From assembly GCF_009734425.1 (NCBI RefSeq), contig NZ_CP046455.1, positions 2,976,001 to 3,040,000 of the forward strand: a stretch of DNA of 64,000 nt, in the 5' to 3' direction. Shown here piece by piece: positions 57,627 to 64,000 of the stretch. The position numbers and the translations under genes are program-made. The stretch is from Corynebacterium occultum. GTDB lineage: Bacteria; Actinomycetota; Actinomycetes; Mycobacteriales; Mycobacteriaceae. The first letter of the stretch is position 1; each line of letters opens with the position of its first letter. The notes under the pieces are model-generated. The model was not told where the DNA came from and ran no database searches. It was given only the letters and a program-made list of their open reading frames with translations.

Positions 57627-59090
57627 ATGCCTAGCGTGACCCTGCACCTTGCCCTGGATGGGTCAGAGCCGATGATCACCCGAACCGTCGTCCTGTCCTC
57701 CCAGATCACCCTCGTCGACCTGCATGAGGTGATCTGTCATGCCTTCGAGTTCTCCGGCCAGCAGCCGCATAGTTTCCTGCCGACCCACCCCCAGTCCCGC
57801 ACCGGTTTCACCCTCGCGGAGGAAGAGCACCGGAAGCTGCCGGATCTGCTGGTGGACCCCTATGGCTCGGCGGAGTACCACTATGGTTCCGAGGAGGCCT
57901 GGGCCGTCACCATCACCAGCCTGGGTTTCCCCACGGAGCGGATGCTGGTGCCGAAGCTTATCGACGCCACGGGCCCCGATATCGTCGAAGGCTGCGGCGG
58001 GGTGGTCATCATGGCGCAGATGCGCGAGGCCGCGCTGCGCGCCATCTCCGCGCTCGAGGTTGATATGGAGGCCGCGGACCACATCTCCGACCACCTGCCC
58101 GGCCTCCACCCCCACCAGGTGCTGGCCCGCCTGACCTATGTTGATCCGGCGACGGTGGCCAGCCGGGTGTGCTTCGCCATCCTGCCCGGCTATGTCGACG
58201 GACTGGGCCCGGTGGGCACCATCCACGGGGACGGCACCGCCACCGATGCCCTGGCCAACCCGGCGGACTGGCCCAATGCCGTGCTCTGGCCAGACCCCGG
58301 GGATGAGGACCTCGCCGGGATGGAGGGGGCGTCGTCAAGCATCGCGGAAGAGGGGCGGGACCCGCACTCACTGCGCGAACAGCTGCCGAATGGTGGTGGG
58401 GATGCGGATCTTCTCGGGCCGGAGACGATCCGGGAGATCCGGGATGCGCTCAAGGGATTTCCTGATGTCACCTTCGCCCCGGGGGTCACCCTCCCGGAGG
58501 ATGAGGGGCAGCTGGATCTGGATTCCATCCCGCTGATCTCGTTGGAAGATGCCGAGACCATCACCGCCTCGGTGCGCTGGTACCTGCGTTTCATCGGCGC
58601 CGGGGTGACGCTGACCCAGGCGGGCTACCTCAAGCCCGCTCTGGTCCAGCAGGTGGCCGAGCGGCTGGAGATGAAGAACTACTCCTTCGGGAAATTCAAC
58701 CGTGAATCCGAGACCATCACGGTCCTGATCCTGCGGGAGGTGCTCCAGCACCTGGGGCTGCTGGATCTTCAGGGCAATAAACTCAGTATCAGCGAACTGG
58801 GGGAGGAATACCTGGACCAGCCGCTCCATCTGGCACATCACATCGCCCTCAACCTGCCGGTCCTCTATGACCCCACCGAGTTCCAGCCGATGGAGGATAT
58901 CCTCCACGACTGGTACCGGGGCAACCCCCGGAGCGGGCAGTACCCGGAGTGCTACGCCGATAACTACCAGTTCCTGCTGGCCATGAATGTCTTCCCCTGG
59001 GAAATGGGGCGTTACCCGATTCGGGAGGCCCAGACACTCACCCCGGCAGGTAAGGCCTTCCTCGGTCTGATCCTCAAACTCCGCCGCTGA
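57627..59090 (+). CDS. pRiA4b ORF-3-like protein
   Basis: A 487-residue protein. Residues 1-190 belong to the pRiA4b ORF-3 (plasmid/IS1096 passenger) family: RTVVLSSQITLVDLHEVICHAFEFSGQQPHSFLP and LVDPYGSAEYHYGSEEAWAVTI. The rest has a pair of helical regions, including a winged-helix-like segment LREVLQHLGLLDLQGNKLSISELGEEYL. The family is often found near mobile elements, but none is present here. The start fits the leaderless -10 box; the frame runs 74 codons further inside the kinase gene on the other strand. Function unknown. Confidence 0.78.
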   Translation: MPSVTLHLALDGSEPMITRTVVLSSQITLVDLHEVICHAFEFSGQQPHSFLPTHPQSRTGFTLAEEEHRKLPDLLVDPYGSAEYHYGSEEAWAVTITSLGFPTERMLVPKLIDATGPDIVEGCGGVVIMAQMREAALRAISALEVDMEAADHISDHLPGLHPHQVLARLTYVDPATVASRVCFAILPGYVDGLGPVGTIHGDGTATDALANPADWPNAVLWPDPGDEDLAGMEGASSSIAEEGRDPHSLREQLPNGGGDADLLGPETIREIRDALKGFPDVTFAPGVTLPEDEGQLDLDSIPLISLEDAETITASVRWYLRFIGAGVTLTQAGYLKPALVQQVAERLEMKNYSFGKFNRESETITVLILREVLQHLGLLDLQGNKLSISELGEEYLDQPLHLAHHIALNLPVLYDPTEFQPMEDILHDWYRGNPRSGQYPECYADNYQFLLAMNVFPWEMGRYPIREAQTLTPAGKAFLGLILKLRR

Positions 59091-59227
59091 CGGAGGGGAG
59101 AGGAGGCCTACCAGGGCGGAGTTATTGCGAAACCTTGGGATTCCATTAGGGTGACGGTGCTGAATTATTACCCATTACCCGCATTTAGCTGGGGCTTCGC
59201 CTCTGTCTAGCCGATTGGAATCCGCTC

Positions 59228-60775
59228 TTGAGTAATGTCATCGTTCATGAGGTCCCCAAGAACCCCGACCCGAATGGTTCTGATGCCCCCACCGGGGTTG
59301 TGGCCTCCTTCCGTTATGCCTTCACCTCCCTCACCCGGCTGCGCATTGAGGTACTGGGTGGACTGGTCGTCGCCCTCGCGCTGATCCCGGAGGCGATCTC
59401 CTTCTCCATCCTCGCCGAAGTCGACCCCCGGGTCGGCCTCTTCTCCGCGGTGACCATGGCGGTGACCATCGCCTTCACCGGTGGGCGGCCGGCGATGATC
59501 TCGGCCGCGACCGGTGCCGTCGCCCTGGTGGTGGCCCCCCTGTCCAAGGAATACGGCCTGGACTATCTGATCGCCGCGGTGCTGCTGGGCGGGGTCTTCC
59601 AGATCATCATGGCCCTGCTGGGCGTCGCCAAGCTGATGCGTTTCATCCCGCGTTCAGTGATGACCGGTTTCGTCAACGCCTTGGCCATCACCATCTTCGT
59701 GGCCCAACTGCCCCACCTGATCGACGTACCCTGGCTGGTCTATCCCCTCCTGGGGGTCAGCCTGATCATCCTCTACGGCTTCCCCCGGATCAGCACCACC
59801 ATCCCCGCCCCGCTGGTGACGATCCTGGTGATGACCGTGGTTGTGGTGCTCTTCGGCTGGAATGTGCCCGATGTGGGCCAGCAGGGCGAGCTGCCGGACA
59901 GCCTGCCCACCCTGATGATCCCCGAGGTGCCGCTGAACCTGGAGACCCTGCAGATCATCGCGCCCTATGCACTCTCGGTGGCCCTGGTGGGTCTGCTGGA
60001 ATCCCTGATGACCGCCAAACTGGTCGACGACATCAGTGAGGTCCACTCCGACAAGACCCGGGAGTCCTGGGGCCAGGGCGTGGCCAATATCGTCACCGGT
60101 GTCTTCGGTGGCATGGGTGGCTGTGCCATGATCGGCCAGACCCTGATCAATGTCCAGATCGCCCGGGCCCGGACCCGCCTGTCCACCCTACTGGCCGGTG
60201 TCTTCCTGCTCCTCGCGGTCGTCGGGCTCGGTGACATCGTCGGGCTGATCCCGATGGCCGCCCTGGTGGCGATCATGATCATGGTGTCCCTGACCACCCT
60301 GGACTGGCATTCCATCCAACCGCGCACCCTGAAGGTGATGCCACTCAGCGAAACCATCGTCATGCTGGTCACCGTGGTGGCCACCCTTTTCACCGGCAAC
60401 CTGGCCATCGGGGTGGTGCTGGGTGTGATCACCGCGATGATCATGTTCGCCCGCCGGGTGTCCCATGTGGTCACCGTGGAAAAACTCCCCGCCCCGGGGG
60501 AAGCGGATGAGCCGGTGGCGGTGCGGACCTATCAGGTCCGGGGCCAGCTCTTCTGGGCCTCCAGCAATGATCTGGTGTACCAGTTCGACTACCGGGACAA
60601 TGCCGGGAAGATCCTCATCGACCTCACCCAGGCCGAGGTGTGGGATGCCTCCACCGTGGCCACCCTCGACGCGATCATCCAGAAGTTCGCGGACAAGGGC
60701 AAGGAGGTTGAGATCATCGGTCTGGACGGATCCAGCCAGGCCAGACTCGACCGGCTTTCCGGGAAACTAGGTTAA
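59228..60775 (+). CDS. SulP-family anion transporter with STAS domain
   Basis: A 515-residue transporter with about 12 helices. The SulP signature region is GGLVVALALIPEAISFSILAEVDPRVGLFSAVTMAVTIAFTGGRPAMISAATGAVALVV, and GGMGGCAMIGQTLINVQIARARTRLSTLLAGVFLL follows. Residues 415-515 form a cytosolic STAS domain (GKILIDLTQAEVWDASTVATLDAIIQKF). Substrates in the family are sulfate, bicarbonate, chloride or organic anions; bicarbonate uptake is a reasonable guess for corynebacteria but not shown. The start is TTG at 59228 with a weak site; no ATG lies nearby. Confidence 0.88.
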   Translation: MSNVIVHEVPKNPDPNGSDAPTGVVASFRYAFTSLTRLRIEVLGGLVVALALIPEAISFSILAEVDPRVGLFSAVTMAVTIAFTGGRPAMISAATGAVALVVAPLSKEYGLDYLIAAVLLGGVFQIIMALLGVAKLMRFIPRSVMTGFVNALAITIFVAQLPHLIDVPWLVYPLLGVSLIILYGFPRISTTIPAPLVTILVMTVVVVLFGWNVPDVGQQGELPDSLPTLMIPEVPLNLETLQIIAPYALSVALVGLLESLMTAKLVDDISEVHSDKTRESWGQGVANIVTGVFGGMGGCAMIGQTLINVQIARARTRLSTLLAGVFLLLAVVGLGDIVGLIPMAALVAIMIMVSLTTLDWHSIQPRTLKVMPLSETIVMLVTVVATLFTGNLAIGVVLGVITAMIMFARRVSHVVTVEKLPAPGEADEPVAVRTYQVRGQLFWASSNDLVYQFDYRDNAGKILIDLTQAEVWDASTVATLDAIIQKFADKGKEVEIIGLDGSSQARLDRLSGKLG

Positions 60776-60815
60776 GGCGCTACCCCTTTCCCGCGATGGA
60801 GCGGGGGAGACAGCG

Positions 60816-60853
60816 AACCCCGGCACCGAAGAAATTCGGGACCGGGGTTTTCT
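60816..60853 (+). terminator. Terminator after the SulP gene
   Basis: AACCCCGG (60816-60823) and CCGGGGTT (60842-60849) with CCGAA/TTCGG inside, followed by TTCT. The A and T ends allow it to serve the convergent secreted-protein gene as well. Confidence 0.82.
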
Positions 60854-60867
60854 CATGCTTTCTCGAC

Positions 60868-61203
60868 TCAGAAGGTCGGGATCTGCAGGTTGAGGCCCTG
60901 CTCAGCCAGGAACTGGTTGATGGCCGGTGCTGCCGCATAGGCACCACCAGCGATGGCGGCGACGGTGGCGGCGATGGTGTAGGCGTACCAGGAGGAACCG
61001 AAGGCGGTGACCTGCTCGGAGTCCTTGCTGGAACCCCAGATCGCACGCTCGGACTCATTGGCCCCCAGGGCATCCCCGACAGCGGAGGAACCGGAGGAGC
61101 TGACGGAGGAGGTGTCCTCCTGGGCCATCGCAGCGGGGGCGGCGGTCAGAACCAGGGCGCCGGCGGTGACGAGAGCAAGGGAGGCGGATCGAAGAGAACG
61201 CAT
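60868..61203 (-). CDS. Small secreted protein
   Basis: A 111-residue protein with a clear signal peptide (MRSLRSASLALVTAGALVLTA, cleavage after AMA near residue 27). The mature part is a Ser-rich stretch, then ESERAIWGSSKDSEQVTAFGSSWYAY. A hydrophobic helix of about 20 residues follows and the protein ends LNLQIPTF. It resembles small secreted proteins frequent in corynebacteria. No function is known. It is transcribed alone; AAAGGCAC precedes the ATG. Confidence 0.78.
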   Translation of the reverse strand: MRSLRSASLALVTAGALVLTAAPAAMAQEDTSSVSSSGSSAVGDALGANESERAIWGSSKDSEQVTAFGSSWYAYTIAATVAAIAGGAYAAAPAINQFLAEQGLNLQIPTF

Positions 61204-61331
61204 GGAAGTGCCTTTCGTTGTATTACTTCAGACTTATTAAAGGATACCTAAAGCCTGCCCCGCAATCAGGGGCAGGAGAAACTCCCACCCGTTCGGGTGA
61301 GTGAAGGCTTGCCCTGGAGGGAGAATATTTG

Positions 61332-61346
61332 CACTACCCAGTAGTG
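61332..61346. promoter_or_regulatory. Dyad upstream of the PadR gene
   Basis: CACTAC (61332-61337) and GTAGTG (61341-61346) pair around CCA. A TAGTCT or TATATG -10 box follows near 61359-61370. It may be the operator of the PadR regulator or of the divergent secreted-protein gene. Confidence 0.35.
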
Positions 61347-61418
61347 GGCATCGCATGCTAGTCTTATATGTAATGCAAGGTACCTGGTTAAACATTCCCC
61401 AGAGCAAGGAGCTTCCCC

Positions 61419-61742
61419 ATGGCCACCACCCAACTCCGCAAGGGAGTCCTCGAACTAGCCATCCTCACCCTGCTGGAACGCGAGGAACTCTACGGCGCCG
61501 AACTGGTGGAAACACTCCGCCAACACCCCGGCCTGGCCGCCCCCGCCGGCACCGTCTACCCACTGCTCACCCGCCTGACCAAGGCCGGAACCCTGGACAC
61601 CCGCTGGCAGGAATCCCCCCTCGGACCACCCCGCAAGTACTACTCACTCACTGCAGCGGGCAGCACCCAACGCAACACCCTGGCCCGGGAATGGCGAGAA
61701 CTCCACAACGCCATGAACACCCTGCTCGGCAACCCCTCCTGA
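61419..61742 (+). CDS. PadR-family regulator
   Basis: A 107-residue PadR regulator of the short (PadR-s2) type. It has the winged helix LRKGVLELAILTLLEREELYGAELVETL, then PAGTVYPLLTRLTKAGTLDTRWQESPLGPPRKYYSLTAAG with the beta wing. The C-terminus is a single helix for dimerisation. AAGGAG precedes the ATG. It probably represses its own operon with the membrane protein gene 36 bases downstream, a common pairing. Confidence 0.9.
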   Translation: MATTQLRKGVLELAILTLLEREELYGAELVETLRQHPGLAAPAGTVYPLLTRLTKAGTLDTRWQESPLGPPRKYYSLTAAGSTQRNTLAREWRELHNAMNTLLGNPS

Positions 61743-61778
61743 CCCCCACCCCATAGATATCCACAAAGGAAAAGAACC

Positions 61779-62666
61779 ATGTCCTACCGCACCCATGACT
61801 ACCTGAACGCCCTCCAGGCCCAACTGCGCACCAACTCCACCCTCCACGCCACCGAGGTGGCGGGAGTGATCGCCGAACACCGCGACCTGCTCGAGGAACT
61901 GGCCGCCACCGGCAGTGACCTGACCGCCGAGCTCGGCACCCCCACCGACTACGCCCAAGTCACCGCCGCAGAGTTCCGCGCCCCGGAGGACCCACACCCG
62001 AGCCAGAAACAACCCCAGGGCACCCTCTTCGGCATCCCCTACGACTTCCGGGGCCCAGGCAGCCGGGAGGTGCGCAGCCGGATCTGGGACCCCCAGGACC
62101 CCCGGATCCTCCAGCCCCGCCTCTTCGGCCTGGGATGGACCATCAACCTCGGTGCGGTGGCCGTCAAACTCGGCTGGATCCGCCCCGACGACCTGGACGC
62201 CGATGTCATCGCCGCCATCCCCACCTCGACGATGAACACCGCCAGAGCGGTCCCCGCGATACTCGCGGGCGCCACCGCACTCTCCCTTGCCCGCAACTGG
62301 CAGAAACTTCCCGAGGAGGTGGCGATGAACTACCGAGTGGGTGGCCAGCCCCAGGGACGCAGATATCCGAAACCGACGATTCTGCTGATGCCCCTGCTGA
62401 GCCTGGGCCTGGCCGCACTACCCTTCCTGCCCAACATCAGCCGGGACCGGGAAGACACCCTGCGGATCAGCTCCACCGCCTCCCTGATCAACGCCGCAGC
62501 CCTGGGCACCACCACCTCCGCGGCAGCTGAGGCGCGCGGGGCACAGCGCCCCGGACTATGCGCCACCGCGGCCCTCGGAGTGGGCGTGGCGGCATCCCTC
62601 GGCGTCCTGGTCGTGCCCTTCCGCGCCGGGCTCCGGAAGGTCTGGCAGCGGGAAGGACTGAAGTAG
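61779..62666 (+). CDS. Membrane protein with DUF5808/DUF1648-like regions
   Basis: A 295-residue protein. Residues 1-70 resemble the N-terminal helical part of DUF1700 proteins that follow PadR genes. The middle (TLFGIPYDFRGPGSREVRSRIWDPQDPRILQPRLFGLGWTINLGA) matches DUF5808, and LPEEVAMNYRVGGQP matches DUF1648. Four to five hydrophobic helices follow. It lies 36 bases after padR with AAAGGAAAAG as ribosome site and is probably its target gene. A role in sensing or resisting membrane stress is only a guess. Confidence 0.75.
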   Translation: MSYRTHDYLNALQAQLRTNSTLHATEVAGVIAEHRDLLEELAATGSDLTAELGTPTDYAQVTAAEFRAPEDPHPSQKQPQGTLFGIPYDFRGPGSREVRSRIWDPQDPRILQPRLFGLGWTINLGAVAVKLGWIRPDDLDADVIAAIPTSTMNTARAVPAILAGATALSLARNWQKLPEEVAMNYRVGGQPQGRRYPKPTILLMPLLSLGLAALPFLPNISRDREDTLRISSTASLINAAALGTTTSAAAEARGAQRPGLCATAALGVGVAASLGVLVVPFRAGLRKVWQREGLK

Positions 62667-62744
62667 GGGATTAGTACGGCTGAGCGAATGTCGCAAGCCC
62701 CGTGGGCGGAAGGTCTGGCAGCATAATCATCATATTTCTCGTTC

Positions 62745-63707
62745 ATGAAAAGGTGGATGGTGCCAATGTTCAAGTATCCCCAGGATCTGGATGCCCTGCG
62801 TGCGGTGGTTAAAGCGGATGAATCCGCCTGGCAGGGGGAGCGCACTGAGCCCTGGGCATCCACCCATGACTTCTGGGAGAAGAATGAAACCTGGCCCCCG
62901 ATTTCCCGCGAAGTGTTGAACAAGTTGCCCAATGTGGAGCTGCTGGAGGACCGGGACCGGCGTTTCACCGAGCAACACCCGGAGGTGCCGGTGGCCGACA
63001 TCCTGGAGGCATTGAGACACTTCCGGATCCTGGATAAATTCCACTCCCCGGGCACCCTCTTCTGGGATCAGGTTTTTCACACCCCCCGCACCTGGTCTGC
63101 ACTGAATATCTACCAGGAGGCTGGCAGAAGGTTCCTGGATTTTGAAGCCGAGAGATATTTCCTGCGTAACCTGATCTACCGTCGGGAAGTCGGAGATTAC
63201 CTCATCGAGGGCAACACCTACGGTCTCGGTAATTGGCAGCTCAGTTTGCCCTGGTCGGTGGTCACCTCCGGCATTGTGCCGGAGGGACTGATCAGGTTCG
63301 GTCAGCTCCTGAACCAGGACAGCATCAATCCCCAGGAACACAACAGCTACCGCTTCGGTTCCCTGGAACTGAAGATCCATGACTGTCCCAGCTCCAATCC
63401 CTGGCTGCTGCCCCAGACCCGGGAGTTCCTCCTGGGGATCGCGGACAAGTGGGGTTGGTACACCGCGCTGGATGAGAAATACGTCGATCTCTACACCTTC
63501 TACGCCACCTGCGTGGAGCCCGCCCGAATCGATGCGGAAGGTTTCCACAAGCATCCCCTGGAGCTGGCCGCCACCGAGACCGCCCGGATGGGGATCAGCC
63601 TTCAGCGCCTGCATGATCTGGGGGATGAGCGGATCGAGAATATCGCCCGAAAATTTGAGGAGGCCATCTACCGGGAGATGGAGTTTCCCATGGCCGATCC
63701 AGAGTAG
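62745..63707 (+). CDS. Hypothetical protein, 320 residues
   Basis: A soluble, Trp/Phe/Tyr-rich protein without signal or membrane helix. It begins MKRWMVPMFKYPQDLDALRAVVKADE; the second Met (eight codons in) is an alternative start. Phrases such as EVPVADILEALRHFRILDKFHSPGTLFWDQVFHTPRTW and NSYRFGSLELKIHDCPSSNPWLLPQTREFLLGIADKWGWYT suggest a single globular fold. I do not recognise the family. It follows the PadR pair by 78 bases and precedes a convergent VanZ gene. Confidence 0.7.
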   Translation: MKRWMVPMFKYPQDLDALRAVVKADESAWQGERTEPWASTHDFWEKNETWPPISREVLNKLPNVELLEDRDRRFTEQHPEVPVADILEALRHFRILDKFHSPGTLFWDQVFHTPRTWSALNIYQEAGRRFLDFEAERYFLRNLIYRREVGDYLIEGNTYGLGNWQLSLPWSVVTSGIVPEGLIRFGQLLNQDSINPQEHNSYRFGSLELKIHDCPSSNPWLLPQTREFLLGIADKWGWYTALDEKYVDLYTFYATCVEPARIDAEGFHKHPLELAATETARMGISLQRLHDLGDERIENIARKFEEAIYREMEFPMADPE

Positions 63708-63713
63708 GAGAAA

Positions 63714-64000
63714 CTACAGGACCCGACCTACCCCGGCCACCGCCAGCACCCCCAAGCTGGACAGCAGGGTCAGGAGGGAGAAACCGAGCTGCCCCTTAGA
63801 CCTCATCCGAGCAGCCAGGAGAGCGCCTCCCAGCCCGCCTAGGCTATTGGTCAGCAGGTCATCCACATCGGAGTAACCGAGGGCGAAAAGGAACTGGGTC
63901 ACCTCGATGCCGAGGCTGACTGCTGCTGCGCTGAGGAAGACAGTCAGGATCGGGTAGTTGACCCGATGTCGGAGCAGCAGGTGGAGCAGGAATCCCAGGG
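63714..64000 (-). CDS. VanZ family membrane protein (partial, 5' end cut)
   Basis: The frame is open from the right window edge to a TAG at 63714-63716, so only the last 95 or so residues are visible. They contain the VanZ core AAAVSLGIEVTQFLFALGYSDVDDLLTNSLGGLGGALLAARM and two membrane helices. It is a paralogue of the protein at 48804-49346. An internal GTG gives a shorter frame, but the open frame and the family core show the gene begins outside the window. Confidence 0.82.
   Translation of the reverse strand, partial: LGFLLHLLLRHRVNYPILTVFLSAAAVSLGIEVTQFLFALGYSDVDDLLTNSLGGLGGALLAARMRSKGQLGFSLLTLLSSLGVLAVAGVGRVL

Overview
The window is a high-GC actinobacterial chromosome segment, almost certainly Corynebacterium. 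The evidence is the rRNA operon with no tRNA in the 16S-23S spacer, and the core order rpsF-ssb-rplI with dnaB nearby, ponA beside a GT87-type membrane protein and a DUF5318 protein, then ino1, a MarR regulator and a universal stress protein. That order matches corynebacteria and mycobacteria. Many -10 boxes have the form TAGNCT or TANNNT. No phage, insertion sequence, integrase or CRISPR array is visible.

Layout. 1-6250: a complete rRNA operon read leftwards (16S, 23S, 5S) with promoter, antitermination-type leader and terminator. 6254-10590: a five-gene YtrA-like operon (GntR regulator plus two ABC ATPase/permease pairs) behind an inverted-repeat operator. 10800-15902: a NYN-domain protein, a PspA-like protein, thioredoxin, a copper-chaperone-like protein, a NiaP-like MFS carrier and an unlisted 59-residue ORF. 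16212-22092: dnaB, a GH15 trehalase-like hydrolase, rplI, ssb and rpsF, with a striking cluster of DnaA boxes between the hydrolase and rplI. 22294-34738: lipoprotein, GT87 membrane protein, ponA, DUF5318 protein, ino1 behind tandem palindromes, MarR regulator, universal stress protein, an SDR, a membrane protein, trhO and a DUF1846 protein.

34913-47702 is the most distinctive part. It is a gene set that matches the proteobacterial indole-3-acetic acid (auxin) degradation cluster, iacA to iacI. It has the flavin-dependent oxygenase IacA, IacB, the Rieske dioxygenase IacC/IacD, the SDR IacE, the reductase IacF, a flavin reductase (IacG) fused to an IclR-like ligand-binding domain, the amidase IacH and the SnoaL-like IacI. 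An MFS importer, a small unknown protein and a FixJ-type response regulator with a PAS histidine kinase accompany them. The predicted product of the known pathway is catechol. No catechol dioxygenase lies in the window, so ring cleavage must be encoded elsewhere.

47939-64000 is a mixed housekeeping and accessory region: Nei-type glycosylase, two VanZ proteins (the second cut by the window edge), NAD(P)HX repair enzyme, AlkZ-like protein, flavoprotein monooxygenase, cupin, AlbA_2 regulator with an AT-rich repeat island behind it, FGGY kinase, pRiA4b ORF-3-like protein, SulP carrier, a small secreted protein and a PadR module.

All assignments come from reading the sequence and recalled family knowledge. 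No database search was run, and start sites were moved where a ribosome site or a leaderless -10 box argued for it.
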